A stretch of 62,717 nt of DNA from Pseudomonadota bacterium (GCA_023390055.1 JAEWDP010000005.1:1-62717); one strand, 5' to 3'; shown: positions 17,399 through 27,417, numbered from the stretch's first letter. The notes: generated by a model not told the origin, from the letters alone. Program-made: numbers and translations.

Positions 17399-20300
17399 CG
17401 ACCTCGCAAGCGCCCACGAGCCAGAAGGCCCCCGGTCAAAGCTTTACCGCCCTGTTTGTGCGACGGCCGATCCTTGCAGCCGTCTTAAATACGCTGCTTG
17501 TCGTTGCCGGCCTCGCCGCACTGTTCGGGGTCGAGATCCGTGAACTGCCGGATGCCGACCGGCCGGTCATTTCGGTCCGCACGAACTATGATGGCGCAGC
17601 TCCGCAGACGATCGACCAGGAACTGACGCAGGTTATCGAAGGTGCCGTGGCACGTGTGAGCGGCATCAAGTCGATTTCGTCTGAATCGCAGCTCGGGTCG
17701 AGCCGTGTGACGCTGGAATTTACCGACAGTGCCGATCTTGCGGTTGCCGCCAATGATGTTCGTGACGCGCTAGGACGCATCACAAATCAGCTGCCCGACG
17801 ATGCCGACGAACCCCGCATCGTCAAGGCGGATAGCGATTCCCAGGCGATCATGCGCCTCGCGATCACGTCCAGTACGCTGACCATGGAAGACCTGACGCT
17901 CCTCGTCGACAATGAGGTGGCCGACCGGCTCGCCGCCGTCGACGGCGTCGCGGACGTTCAGATCTATGGCGACCAGGAAAAGATCTTTCGCGTCGACATC
18001 AATCAGGCCTCGCTTGCAAGCAGAGGCCTTACCGTTGGTGACATATCGAGCGCATTGTCGACCGCTGCACTCGACGTGCCTGCCGGCTCGCTTGAAAGCC
18101 GCACAACCAATATCGTGGTGCGCGCAACCGCCAACCTGACCACACCGGACGACTTCGAAAACGTTCTCATCAGGGACAATATCCGGTTGCGCGATGTCGC
18201 AACCGTGACCCTTGGCCCCGACGACGGGTCGACCGTTTTGCGATCCAATGGCGTGCAAGGTGTTGGTCTCGGCATCATCCGCCAGGCACAGTCGAATACA
18301 CTCAGTATTTCCGATGGCGTGAAGGCGGCGGTCGCAGAACTGGCCGAAAACCTGCCAGAAGGCACGCATGTTGCCATCACGAGCAATGATGCCGTCTTCA
18401 TCGAGGGTGCCCTGCACGAGGTGGAGATAGCCCTTGCATTGTCGGCGAGCATCGTTCTTGCCGTCATTTTCCTGTTTTTGCGCGACTGGCGCGCGACATT
18501 GATCCCGGCATTGACAATGCCGGTTGCCCTGATCGGTACGATCGTTGCCATCTATCTTGTCGGATTTTCGATCAATATCCTGACGCTGCTTGCCATCGTG
18601 CTTGCGACCGGTCTCGTCGTCGATGATGCAATCGTGGTGCTCGAAAACATCGTGCGTCGGCGCGCAGAAGGGATGGGACCACGTGCTGCGGCCGTTCTTG
18701 GCACCCAGCAGGTGTTTTTCGCTGTTGTTGCAACAACGGCGACACTTGCTGCCGTCTTTATCCCGCTTTCCTTCCTGCCCGGCCAGATGGGTGGCCTTTT
18801 TCGCGAATTCGGCTTCGTCCTGGCATTTGCCGTCGGCCTGTCCTCGGTTACCGCACTGACACTGTGCCCGATGCTTGCCTCGCGTATGCTGAGCAAGCCG
18901 ATCGACGATCATGATCGTGGGCCACTTGGCTGGTTTGGCCGCAAGTTTGCAAGTTTTTATGCAGCTGCGCTGCAACGCTGCCTGAATGCTCCGCTCGTCG
19001 TCATCGTCGTTGCCGTTATCATTTCGGCGATCGCCTATGGGCTGTTTGGCCAGGTGCGCCACGAACTGACGCCGCAAGAAGACCGGGCCATGGTGATGAT
19101 GCGCCTTTCCGCGCCGGAAGGTGTCAGCCTCGATTATACGCGTGACCAGATGCAAAGGGTCGAGGAGAACCTGCAGCCACTCAGGGATTCGGGTGAAATT
19201 GCCAGCATCTTTTCGATTTCTGGATATGGCAGCACGACCAATAGCGGCTTCATGGTGCTGACGCTTGCTCCGTGGGGTGAACGTGAGCGGACCCAGGACG
19301 AGATCGTCCAGGACATCAATGCCGCTGCCCAGAAGGTTCCGGCACTGCGCGGTTTTGCCATCCAGTCGAACAGCCTGCGCATCCGTGGTGCCGGTAACGG
19401 CCTGCAAATGGCAATGGTCGGCAGCGACCATGAAAAACTCACACAGGCGTCAATCCAGCTGGTTCACAAGATGGAAGACAGTGGACTGTTCGATACGCCG
19501 CGGCTATCGAACGAGCCGACGCAGGCCCAGCTTTCCGTTGTCATCGATCGTGAACGTGCCTCTGATCTCGGTATCGATATCACGGGCCTTTCTGCAGCGA
19601 TGCAGGCGCTTCTGGAGGGGCGCTCGATCGTGGACGTGTTCATTGATGGTGAGGCGCTGTCGGTGGAGCTGACGTCAAATACGCAACCGATCGATGACCC
19701 GACGGATCTGGAAAACATCTTCCTCAAGGCGGGTGACGGCAAGATCGTGCCGATGTCGACGATTGCCACGCTTACCGAAGGCGCGGTGGCTCCGGAACTC
19801 AATCGCGAACAGCAACTGCCTTCAGTGTCATTTTCGGGCAACCTCAATGATGGTGTGACACTGGGAGAAGCAATCACGGCCGTCGAAGAGATGGCAGAGC
19901 CACTTCTGCCCGCCGGCGCGCGACTGATGCCGCTCGCCGAAGCTGCAACGCTTGAAGAAAATTCTTCGGGCATGCTGGTAACGTTCGGCTTTGCAATCGC
20001 GATCATCTTCCTGGTGCTTGCCGCACAGTTTGAAAGCGTGCTCTCATCGCTGATCATCATGTCCACGGTTCCGCTTGGACTTGCCTGTGCCGTCTTTACA
20101 CTGATCCTTACCGGCAACAGCCTCAACGTCTACAGCCAGATCGGGCTCGTGCTCCTGGTCGGCGTCATGGCCAAGAACGGGATCCTGATCGTCGAATTTG
20201 CCAATCAGCTTCGTGATCGCGGGGCAGGGGTGCGTGAGGCAATCGAACAGGCCTGCAGTATTCGCCTGCGGCCTGTCATGATGACGATGATCGCAACCGT

Positions 20301-20556
20301 CATCGGTGGATTGCCGCTGGTATTGGCGCAAGGGGCAGGTGCAGAGGCCCGCATCGCCCTTGGCTGGGTCATTGTCGGCGGGCTGGGGCTGGCAACCGCC
20401 GTGACACTTTTCATTACCCCTGTCGCCTATCTGCTGATAGCCCGCTATGCCAAGCCGCATGTCCATGAGGAACGGCGACTCCATGACGAGATTGCAACCG
20501 CAATTCGCAAGCAGGCGAACGAAGACGACGATCGGCCCTTGCTCGCCGCCGAATAG
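17395..20556 (+). CDS. RND family multidrug efflux permease
   Basis: 1053-residue inner-membrane proton antiporter of the AcrB/MexB-like (HAE1) type. The N-terminus FVRRPILAAVLNTLLVVAGLAAL is the first transmembrane helix; the proton-relay pair is in LATGLVVDDAIVVLENIVRR; the second half repeats FGFAIAIIFLVLAAQFES and GVMAKNGILIVEFANQLRDRG. Two large periplasmic loops are present. Substrates cannot be predicted. The pump lacks a local outer-membrane channel gene and regulator, so it probably uses a shared TolC-type channel. Overlaps the adaptor gene by ATGA. Confidence 0.94.
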   Translation: MTTSQAPTSQKAPGQSFTALFVRRPILAAVLNTLLVVAGLAALFGVEIRELPDADRPVISVRTNYDGAAPQTIDQELTQVIEGAVARVSGIKSISSESQLGSSRVTLEFTDSADLAVAANDVRDALGRITNQLPDDADEPRIVKADSDSQAIMRLAITSSTLTMEDLTLLVDNEVADRLAAVDGVADVQIYGDQEKIFRVDINQASLASRGLTVGDISSALSTAALDVPAGSLESRTTNIVVRATANLTTPDDFENVLIRDNIRLRDVATVTLGPDDGSTVLRSNGVQGVGLGIIRQAQSNTLSISDGVKAAVAELAENLPEGTHVAITSNDAVFIEGALHEVEIALALSASIVLAVIFLFLRDWRATLIPALTMPVALIGTIVAIYLVGFSINILTLLAIVLATGLVVDDAIVVLENIVRRRAEGMGPRAAAVLGTQQVFFAVVATTATLAAVFIPLSFLPGQMGGLFREFGFVLAFAVGLSSVTALTLCPMLASRMLSKPIDDHDRGPLGWFGRKFASFYAAALQRCLNAPLVVIVVAVIISAIAYGLFGQVRHELTPQEDRAMVMMRLSAPEGVSLDYTRDQMQRVEENLQPLRDSGEIASIFSISGYGSTTNSGFMVLTLAPWGERERTQDEIVQDINAAAQKVPALRGFAIQSNSLRIRGAGNGLQMAMVGSDHEKLTQASIQLVHKMEDSGLFDTPRLSNEPTQAQLSVVIDRERASDLGIDITGLSAAMQALLEGRSIVDVFIDGEALSVELTSNTQPIDDPTDLENIFLKAGDGKIVPMSTIATLTEGAVAPELNREQQLPSVSFSGNLNDGVTLGEAITAVEEMAEPLLPAGARLMPLAEAATLEENSSGMLVTFGFAIAIIFLVLAAQFESVLSSLIIMSTVPLGLACAVFTLILTGNSLNVYSQIGLVLLVGVMAKNGILIVEFANQLRDRGAGVREAIEQACSIRLRPVMMTMIATVIGGLPLVLAQGAGAEARIALGWVIVGGLGLATAVTLFITPVAYLLIARYAKPHVHEERRLHDEIATAIRKQANEDDDRPLLAAE

Positions 20557-20589
20557 CCCCGCTACAGGCCCTTGACGTGATTGAGGGCA

Positions 20590-20609
20590 GGCTCCATTCG
20601 CCGGGAGCC
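20590..20609 (+). terminator. Stem-loop after the RND permease gene
   Basis: GGCTCC and GGAGCC pair around an 8-nt loop 33 bp after the pump stop codon. The stem is short and lacks a U-run directly after it, so this is a tentative terminator. Confidence 0.35.
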
Positions 20610-20761
20610 ATGATGTGTTGGAGCGCTGTCCGGTTTTTCGTGTCAACCAGGATGGTCGCTTCCGCGATTGCCGCAGCAAAACGTTTCTTAGCCTTCGCGG
20701 TTCTGGACAAAATGCCGGCTGTCGCCTAACCAAATGACGGTTTCACAGGCAGGAGAATGCG

Positions 20762-22177
20762 ATGGCAATGAAGGACGTCAGGCCGGGTCACCGGAATGAG
20801 GAGGGGATCGCCAAGGCGCTTTTGATCCTGAGTGAGGCATTCGGCGATCGGTTCCAGGCCGGTCAGTCATTTCGTGAGCAGCATGCCCACACAACGACCT
20901 ACCTTCCGGCGCAACTGCCCGATGCCGTCGTCTTTGTCGAAACGTCCGATGACGTGAAGACCGTGGTCAAAACCTGTGCTGCCTGCAAGGTACCGGTCAT
21001 CCCGTTTGGAACGGGATCATCGCTCGAAGGGCAGATCAATGCCCCAAGCGGCGGTATCTCCATTGATTTCAGCCGGATGAACAGAGTTCTCGAAGTCAAT
21101 ACTGAGGATCTGGATGTCGTTGTCGAACCCGGCGTCACACGTGAGCAACTGAATTCCGAGCTGCGTGCAACCGGCCTGTTCTTCCCGATCGATCCTGGTG
21201 CCAATGCCTCGATTGGCGGCATGACGGCCACGCGCGCCTCCGGTACCAATGCAGTCCGCTACGGGACGATGAAGGACAATGTCCTGTCGCTTTGCGTGGT
21301 GACCGCCAATGGCGAGGAAATCCAAACGGCGCAACGGGCCCGCAAGTCGTCGGCTGGCTATGACCTGACACGACTTTTCGTCGGTGCCGAAGGCACGCTT
21401 GGCGTCATAACGTCGATTACACTTCGTCTGCAGGGCATACCGGAGAAAATCGGGGGTGGCATCTGCGCCTTTCCATCCGTCAAGGCGGCCTGCGACGCCG
21501 TCATCATGACGATCCAGATGGGCATCCCCGTCGCGCGTATCGAACTCCTTGATGAAATGCAGATACGTGCCTGCAACGCATATTCCGGTCTTTCCTATGC
21601 GGAAAGGCCAACCCTGTTCGTTGAATTCCACGGCACCGAGGAAACCGTCCGGCTGCAGTCGGCACAGTTTTCCGAGATCGCTGCGGAATGTGGCGGAGAT
21701 GACTTCAGTTTCACCCAGAATGCGGAAGAACGCAGCCGTCTGTGGAAGGCACGCCACGATGCCTACTGGGCCTCGCGGGCGCTTGCGCCTCATCTCAACG
21801 GCCTGTCGACCGATGTATGCGTTCCGATTTCGCGGCTTGCGGACTGTGTGGTCGCCACGCAGGAGGATATAGCCGAGCATGCGTTCCTGGCGCCGATTGT
21901 CGGTCACGCCGGCGATGGCAATTTCCATGTCCTGCTTCTTTTCGACGACAAGGATCCCGATGACGTGGTGCGTGCAGAAGCATTCGTTGCCCGTCTCAAT
22001 GCCCGTGCCCTTGCCATGGGAGGAACGTGTACCGGTGAACACGGTATCGGCCAGGGCAAGATGGCTTTCCTGGAGCAGGAGTTGGGAGGGGCCGTTGATC
22101 TGATGCGGTCGATCAAGACAGGTCTCGATCCTGACAACATCTTCAACCCGGGAAAGATCTTTTCTTCGCCGGCCTGA
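20762..22177 (+). CDS. FAD-linked oxidase, D-lactate dehydrogenase/glycolate oxidase GlcD type
   Basis: 471 residues. The PCMH-type FAD-binding domain is shown by PVIPFGTGSSLEGQ and by PGANASIGGMTATRASG, and the C-terminal FAD-oxidase domain by GHAGDGNFHVL and GGTCTGEHGIGQGK. Members oxidise 2-hydroxyacids such as D-lactate, glycolate or D-2-hydroxyglutarate and pass electrons to cytochromes or quinone. No GlcE/GlcF subunits or iron-sulfur domain are attached, which favours a stand-alone D-lactate dehydrogenase (cytochrome) type. A GGAG ribosome site precedes the ATG. Exact substrate is inferred. Confidence 0.88.
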   Translation: MAMKDVRPGHRNEEGIAKALLILSEAFGDRFQAGQSFREQHAHTTTYLPAQLPDAVVFVETSDDVKTVVKTCAACKVPVIPFGTGSSLEGQINAPSGGISIDFSRMNRVLEVNTEDLDVVVEPGVTREQLNSELRATGLFFPIDPGANASIGGMTATRASGTNAVRYGTMKDNVLSLCVVTANGEEIQTAQRARKSSAGYDLTRLFVGAEGTLGVITSITLRLQGIPEKIGGGICAFPSVKAACDAVIMTIQMGIPVARIELLDEMQIRACNAYSGLSYAERPTLFVEFHGTEETVRLQSAQFSEIAAECGGDDFSFTQNAEERSRLWKARHDAYWASRALAPHLNGLSTDVCVPISRLADCVVATQEDIAEHAFLAPIVGHAGDGNFHVLLLFDDKDPDDVVRAEAFVARLNARALAMGGTCTGEHGIGQGKMAFLEQELGGAVDLMRSIKTGLDPDNIFNPGKIFSSPA

Positions 22178-22247
22178 TGCTCCCGGATCCTTGACTTGCC
22201 TATGGCCCGGATGGAACTAGTCTTTTCCTGAGTATGGGAGAAACGCG

Positions 22248-25200
22248 GTGCTTGGACGCATCCTCTTGACGTTTGGCGGGGTTCTGGTGGTGGCACTTTT
22301 TTCCGCCCTGTTTGCCCCCTTCTTCGTGGACTGGACCGATTTCAGGGTTCAGTTCGAGGAGCAGGCAAGTCATATCCTGGGCAAGAAGGTCGTCGTGCAT
22401 GGGGCGGTTGACGCACGGATTTTGCCTTTCCCTTCGGTGACACTGCATGATGTGCGGGTTGGTCAGGATCTGGATGGTCAGCCGCAACTGCACGCAGAGC
22501 GCTTTTCCATGGACATGGAGCTTGCACCTTTTCTGTCGGGTGAGGCCCGCATTTTCGAGATGCGGATCGAAGAGCCGAAAGCCAGGATCCGCATCCTCAA
22601 GGACGGTACGCTCGACTGGATGCGCGGCAGCAAGGCGTCCATACCGGCACGCACGGTCGTGCTTGAGGATCTCCATGTCACCGATGGCACCATCGAGCTG
22701 ATCGATGAACAGACAGGGCGAACGCGCCAGTTGACAAACCTGTCTGCCGATTTTTCTGCCGGATCCCTTGCCGGTCCGTGGAGGGGGGGTGGCCATGCGG
22801 TCCTGGACGGTAAGGGAGCATCCTTCAATCTGTCCACGGGCGAAGCGGATGCGGCAGGTCAGCGGGTGTCGCTGCGGCTTCGCCTGCTGCCAGATGATGC
22901 ATCTGTTGCCGTCAACCTGGAAGGAAGCCTTGCGCTCGCCGATGCCCGGGCCGGTTATGATGGCAAGTTCACACTCGACTTCCTGCAGGAAGAAGATGAG
23001 AGCGAACCGGTCGATGCACCGCCGCCATCGCCCAGGCTGAAGGGCAGTTTCGAACTGACAAATGAGCGTATCCGCGTGCCCGACTACCGGCTGGAGGTCG
23101 GCGCCCTCGACGACCCCTATGTCGTCACTGGAGAGGCAACACTCGATACGGGTGACAATCCGGAGTTTCTGTTGATCGCAGAGGGCCAGCAGATCGATGT
23201 CAACAGGCTCGGGACAGGGGCGCGCGCAAAGACAGGACGTGATGCAGCAGCGTCTGCACAACGCCGCATCCAGGCGGTGATCGATGTCGCGTCACAGATT
23301 CCAATCCCCCAGGTGCCGGGGCGTGCAAGCTTCAGCCTGCCAGCGGTTGTCGCAAACGATACGACAGTGCGCGATATCCGCATCGATGTCCAACCGGCGG
23401 GGCGCGGATGGACCGTCGACAGTTTCAACGCAACCCTGCCAGGGCGTACAAAGATCGAGGCGAAGGGAGCGCTGATACTCGACGATAATGCCTCCTTTGT
23501 CGGTGACATGCTGCTTGCTTCCAATCAACCGTCGGGCCTCGCCGTCTGGCTGTCGGGCAGGGTCGATCCGGCTATTCGGCAATTGAAGACAGCCGGTTTT
23601 TCAGCCCGCGTGAACCTCACCCGCGCGTTGCAGCGTTTCGAGAACCTGGAACTGGCAATCGGGCCGGCAACCCTCAAAGGCAGTGTCGAACGCCAGCATG
23701 TGGAGGGCTCCGTTCCTTCACTGACGATGAACCTTGCCGGCGACGAAATCGACTTCGATGCCATGCGGGCGCTGGCGTCTTTGATTACCGGCCATGACGC
23801 GGGGCAGCAGATGCTGGATCATGTCGTTGCAGCCAATCTGAAGGCCGAACGCTTTACCGCCTTAGGCGTTGCTGCAGAAGATGTCGACACGGTTTTCACC
23901 CTGTCGGAAGGGGCCCTTTCACTCGAACATCTCTCCATCGGTGACCTGGCTGGAGCAGCGGTTGATGCGCAAGGTCGCCTGGAAGGCTCGCTGCTTTCCT
24001 ATTCGGGTGAGGCAACTGCAACATTGAAGGTCGGGGATCCGGAACATTTCCTGGCAATGTTGCGTGACCGTCTGCCGCCGCATCCGCTTCTGGAAGATCT
24101 TGCCGGAAACGCCCGCTGGTTCAAAGACACGGATTTGAAAGCCGATCTTCGCATCGGCAGTGGAAATGCCGGTCTTTCTGCACAGGTCAACGGCAGGTCG
24201 AATGGCACCATGCTTGAGGCGGCAATCAATCTGCCGGGCTTGTTCGACCTGACGGCTAAACATGCCCTGACGCTTTCAGCCAGTCTTGAAAATGAAGAAA
24301 GTGCCATTCTGTTGGGCCAGGCCGGCCTTGATCCGCTTCCGCTCGGACAGGATGGTGGAGGAGAACTGGTGATTGATATCGGCCAACAGGGTGAAGAGCC
24401 TGCGGCAGTCACTGTCACCTTCCAGACCGATCGTACACAATTTCAGGGTGAAGGCAGGTTTGTTCTCGGTGCAGGTGGTTTTGCAACGGGTGAGGGTGAT
24501 TTCACCTTGCGCTCGCAAAACCTCGAGCCGTACCTCTTGATGAACGGTATCGGCATTCCCCAGTTCGGAACCGGGCTTCCGGTCCGCCTCGCTGCCAATG
24601 TTGCGGTTACGTCGCAAGCCATCCGGTTTGACAATGTTGACGGTGACGTTGCCAATAATGCGCTTTCAAGCGACAGCCTTGTCATCGATCGAAGCGCGCC
24701 AGGCTTTTCGGTGGCAGGCGATCTTTTAGTGGATACAGTGGATCTTGCGTGGCTGGGTGAGGCAGCATACGGCTTGCTTACCGATCCCGGGACAGGTGCG
24801 CTGTCGCAAAAGCCGTTCTCGATGCCGATCTTTGGCAGGGCGGAAGCGCAGCTCAAGCTGCATGCCAAGACATTTCGTCCTGGTGTTTTTGGTCCTGTGA
24901 CGGACTTTACGGCCTCGATTGTGCATCGCAACGGGGCCATTCAGATCGAAGATGCAAGTGGGGCCTGGCTGGGTGGGCGTCTTGACGGGCGCCTTGCCAT
25001 GTCGAATGGCGAAGGACACGGCATCTTTCAGACCAGCTTGAGTATCGAGGATGGCAATCTCGCACCGATGATGTGGTCCGATGGTGAGACGAAGGTGGCG
25101 GAGGGCCGTTTTAATATGGTCATTGCGGTCGAAGCGACGGCAAAGACCCCGGCCGAGCTCCTGGCCTCGCTCAATGGTTCCGGCGAACTGTCGATTTCGG

Positions 25201-25961
25201 ATTTCACTGCCTATGGCATGGATCCTGCTGCACTGCCGGCAATCCTGTCGGAAATCGACAAGATTGAAGGCGAGGTGACCGAAGAAAAGGTGCGTCCGAT
25301 TGCCGAAAACCTTGTCCGGCGAGGGCAGGCAGCCATCGGAACTGTAACCGTGCCACTCACCATTACCGACGGTGAGGTGCGAGCACAAAACGTTGCGGCG
25401 ACCGCCGGAAGCAGCCGGCTTGTCGGTCAGGCTAGGATCGACCTTCTCAACCAGGCTTTGCGTGGTGATCTGGCGATGACCTTTGATCCCGGCAAGGAAG
25501 GCGGTGCCGGCGGCACGCCCATGGTGCGCTTTGCATTTGCAGGAGATGTTGCCGATCCGCAAGTGGGTTTCGACGTCATGGCGCTCACGAACTTCCTGTC
25601 GCTTCGCGCATTCGAGCAGGAACGCCGTCGCGTCGAGATATTGCAGGCGAGCGTCCTCGAAAAGCAGCGCTTGCGGCGCGAGGTCATTCTTTACCGTTCA
25701 CTTGCCGCGAAACGCCAGGCAGAAAAGGAAAAGGCAGAGGCCGAAGAACGGGCCCGGCTGGAGGAGGAACGGCGGCAGGCAGAGGCAGCGGCGGCGGCAG
25801 AGGCCGCACGGGAAAGAGCCGAAGAGAGGGCTGTCGAACAACAACGCGAAAATTCACGACCGGAACCCATGCTGAACATTCCGTCACTGGATATGTTGCA
25901 ACAGGACATCATGCCGCTCACCCCACCCCCCATTCATGGATTGCCGGGCGTCGCCCGCTAG
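22248..25961 (+). CDS. Large AsmA family protein
   Basis: 1237 residues. An N-terminal membrane helix (about 2-24, ILLTFGGVLVVALFSALFAPFF) anchors a long periplasmic body that begins with the AsmA motif (LGKKVVVHGAVDARILPFPSVTL). AsmA-like proteins are thought to form a beta-groove carrying phospholipids between the two membranes and to affect outer-membrane biogenesis. The last ~90 residues, after FLSLRAFEQERRRVE, are a strongly charged Glu/Arg/Ala coiled coil, ending in a short Pro-rich tail. The start codon at 22248 is GTG. Predicted lipid role is by family only. Confidence 0.88.
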   Translation: MLGRILLTFGGVLVVALFSALFAPFFVDWTDFRVQFEEQASHILGKKVVVHGAVDARILPFPSVTLHDVRVGQDLDGQPQLHAERFSMDMELAPFLSGEARIFEMRIEEPKARIRILKDGTLDWMRGSKASIPARTVVLEDLHVTDGTIELIDEQTGRTRQLTNLSADFSAGSLAGPWRGGGHAVLDGKGASFNLSTGEADAAGQRVSLRLRLLPDDASVAVNLEGSLALADARAGYDGKFTLDFLQEEDESEPVDAPPPSPRLKGSFELTNERIRVPDYRLEVGALDDPYVVTGEATLDTGDNPEFLLIAEGQQIDVNRLGTGARAKTGRDAAASAQRRIQAVIDVASQIPIPQVPGRASFSLPAVVANDTTVRDIRIDVQPAGRGWTVDSFNATLPGRTKIEAKGALILDDNASFVGDMLLASNQPSGLAVWLSGRVDPAIRQLKTAGFSARVNLTRALQRFENLELAIGPATLKGSVERQHVEGSVPSLTMNLAGDEIDFDAMRALASLITGHDAGQQMLDHVVAANLKAERFTALGVAAEDVDTVFTLSEGALSLEHLSIGDLAGAAVDAQGRLEGSLLSYSGEATATLKVGDPEHFLAMLRDRLPPHPLLEDLAGNARWFKDTDLKADLRIGSGNAGLSAQVNGRSNGTMLEAAINLPGLFDLTAKHALTLSASLENEESAILLGQAGLDPLPLGQDGGGELVIDIGQQGEEPAAVTVTFQTDRTQFQGEGRFVLGAGGFATGEGDFTLRSQNLEPYLLMNGIGIPQFGTGLPVRLAANVAVTSQAIRFDNVDGDVANNALSSDSLVIDRSAPGFSVAGDLLVDTVDLAWLGEAAYGLLTDPGTGALSQKPFSMPIFGRAEAQLKLHAKTFRPGVFGPVTDFTASIVHRNGAIQIEDASGAWLGGRLDGRLAMSNGEGHGIFQTSLSIEDGNLAPMMWSDGETKVAEGRFNMVIAVEATAKTPAELLASLNGSGELSISDFTAYGMDPAALPAILSEIDKIEGEVTEEKVRPIAENLVRRGQAAIGTVTVPLTITDGEVRAQNVAATAGSSRLVGQARIDLLNQALRGDLAMTFDPGKEGGAGGTPMVRFAFAGDVADPQVGFDVMALTNFLSLRAFEQERRRVEILQASVLEKQRLRREVILYRSLAAKRQAEKEKAEAEERARLEEERRQAEAAAAAEAARERAEERAVEQQRENSRPEPMLNIPSLDMLQQDIMPLTPPPIHGLPGVAR

Positions 25962-25973
25962 TCTCGACTTGTC

Positions 25974-26210
25974 TCAGTCGGCTTCGGTCTTGTCCGAAGA
26001 CTGCCGGGCCTGCAGCCATGCAAGGACATGGACCCTCAGAGCCGACGAAAGATTGCGCTCAGGAGCGCGATCGTCGTCTATCTCGGAGATCAGACCTGCA
26101 AGGCTGATCCTGCGTATTGCGGCGATCGTCTTCAACTCTTCCCAGAACTCATCCTCGAGGGAGAAGCTGGTGCGATGCCCATGCAATGTTGCGGAATGTT
26201 TGCGGATCAC
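25974..26210 (-). CDS. Ribbon-helix-helix domain protein
   Basis: 78-residue protein with a ribbon-helix-helix fold: basic N-terminal strand (HGHRTSFSLEDEFWEEL), then IRRISLAGLISEID. These small DNA-binding dimers often accompany DUF4169 and sspB genes in Rhizobiales, as here, and their targets are unknown. It converges with the AsmA-like gene 12 bp away. Confidence 0.85.
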   Translation of the reverse strand: MIRKHSATLHGHRTSFSLEDEFWEELKTIAAIRRISLAGLISEIDDDRAPERNLSSALRVHVLAWLQARQSSDKTEAD

Positions 26211-26249
26211 CAGCGCCTCCTCACATGAGTTAAAGCCTTGTCGACGGAG

Positions 26250-26444
26250 TCAGGCCCGATCGTCTGGTTTTTCCAGGCGGCCCTGGTCCAGCAGTTTTTC
26301 AACCTTGTCGTTAAGTGACTTCGTCAACGTCTTTTCTGCTTTCGCGCGGCCGAAGGTGAGGCGGTTTTGCTCGGCCTGCCTCTCCTTTTCGCTCCGCTTC
26401 TTCTTCTTCCTGAATTGCCGCAAGTTGACGATGTCGCCACTCAT
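26250..26444 (-). CDS. DUF4169 family small protein
   Basis: A 64-residue basic protein (start MSGDIVNLRQFRKKKKRSEK), the DUF4169 family: a Lys/Arg-rich helix followed by NRLTFGRAKAEKTLTKSLND. Function unknown. I chose the ATG at 26444 (MSGD) since the family starts so; an in-frame upstream codon exists five residues earlier. It starts 17 nt after the sspB stop and is probably co-transcribed. Confidence 0.85.
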   Translation of the reverse strand: MSGDIVNLRQFRKKKKRSEKERQAEQNRLTFGRAKAEKTLTKSLNDKVEKLLDQGRLEKPDDRA

Positions 26445-26461
26445 GGAAGCCTCCGGCAATC

Positions 26462-26965
26462 CTACTGCTTCTTGCGGAAGGAATCGAGCGAGACAACGGA
26501 TGCCGGCTTCTTTTCCTCGCCTGATTCGGTCTCCGCGGCATCCTGCTTGGCTGCCGGTTCGACAGGAATCGCTGTGATTTCAGCAGCGGCTTGCTCTTCT
26601 TCTGCCATTGGTACCTCGAACTCGAGTTCGAAGTTTACCGACGGATCGTAGAAACCACGGACCGCGTTGAAGGGGATCACCAGGCGTTCCGGCGTGTCGG
26701 AGAAGGAAAGCCCGATCTCGAACTGCGTGTCCGAGACCTTAAGGTCCCAGAACTGATGCTGGACGACGATCGTCATCTGTTCCGGGTACTTTGCCTTCAG
26801 ATGCTGAGAGATCCGTACCCCGGGTGCACCGGTGAGAAAGGTGATGAAGAAGTGGTGGTCTCCGGGAAGGCGGCCCGTTGCAGCGACTTCGCCCAAGACT
26901 TTGCGAATAACAGCGCGCAATGCATCCTGCGCCAAGATGTCGTAGCGGATATGATCCTGCCCCAT
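26462..26965 (-). CDS. sspB: SspB family ClpXP adaptor
   Basis: 167-residue SspB-alpha type adaptor that delivers tmRNA-tagged proteins to ClpXP for degradation. The substrate-binding domain contains HHFFITFLTGAPGV and LSFSDTPERLVIPFNAVRGFYDPSVNFELEFE. A linker rich in Glu/Ala leads to the C-terminal ClpX-binding motif VVSLDSFRKKQ. It sits about 100 bp downstream of the tmRNA gene on the same strand, so the tagging RNA and the adaptor that reads the tag are neighbours. Confidence 0.95.
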   Translation of the reverse strand: MGQDHIRYDILAQDALRAVIRKVLGEVAATGRLPGDHHFFITFLTGAPGVRISQHLKAKYPEQMTIVVQHQFWDLKVSDTQFEIGLSFSDTPERLVIPFNAVRGFYDPSVNFELEFEVPMAEEEQAAAEITAIPVEPAAKQDAAETESGEEKKPASVVSLDSFRKKQ

Positions 26966-27067
26966 ACGGTTTGTCTCTCATTCCTGAATATTAGTCCGAA
27001 GCATGCTTATGCCATGTCAGACAAACGCGGGAAAGCGTTGGCTTGATGACCATTGTACATAATTTCT

Positions 27068-27411
27068 AAAAAAGGGAGAAGGTGGAGGTTTCTGTTGCCA
27101 GGTACCTCCGAACCCCGCCTTACGGGGCTAACCGCAAGGACTTAGAGCGGAATTCCCGCACCGCCATTAGGCAGCGAGAGCGTATTCCTTAGCGTTGTTG
27201 TCATTTGCAACTACACTTGTGACCCGATAACGGCGGTATCATGCCGAGCAAAAGTACGATCTTTACACCCTTGTCGATCCTATTTCGCCCCCATCAAAAG
27301 CCGGTCCGAACGGTAAGACCGGTTTTTGGTGGAGGCGCCGGGTACCGCCCCCGGGTCCAATAGGTTTATTCCATCGCCCATTTATTGCCATAGCCGGACA
27401 ACAGCCCGGCA
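27068..27411 (-). ncRNA. ssrA: Circularly permuted (two-piece) tmRNA
   Basis: tmRNA rescues stalled ribosomes. In transcription order: an acceptor piece ending CGCCTCCACCA (CCA end at 27327) with a T-arm of CCGGG-loop-CCCGG; an excised loop of about 34 nt with a CCGGTC/GGACCGG hairpin; then the coding piece starting GGGGGCG (27292), which pairs with CGCCTCC to rebuild the acceptor stem (one G-U pair). The tag reading frame, 27208 down to 27167, is GCA AAT GAC AAC AAC GCT AAG GAA TAC GCT CTC GCT GCC TAA, giving ANDNNAKEYALAA. A GGAGGT/ACCTCC hairpin and a TTTTTT run end the transcript. This piece order is the alphaproteobacterial permuted form. Exact 5' and 3' processing sites are estimated. 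Confidence 0.95.
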
Positions 27412-27417
27412 AGCCAG

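Noticed and set aside
17770..19431. 553-codon frame on the minus strand, opposite the RND pump
   Set aside because: Antisense of a clear RND permease; rich in Arg/Cys/His as expected for a shadow frame.
26462..27411. tRNA genes sought near the tmRNA
   Set aside because: The T-arm and CCA seen belong to the tmRNA acceptor piece; no separate cloverleaf was found here or elsewhere in the window.
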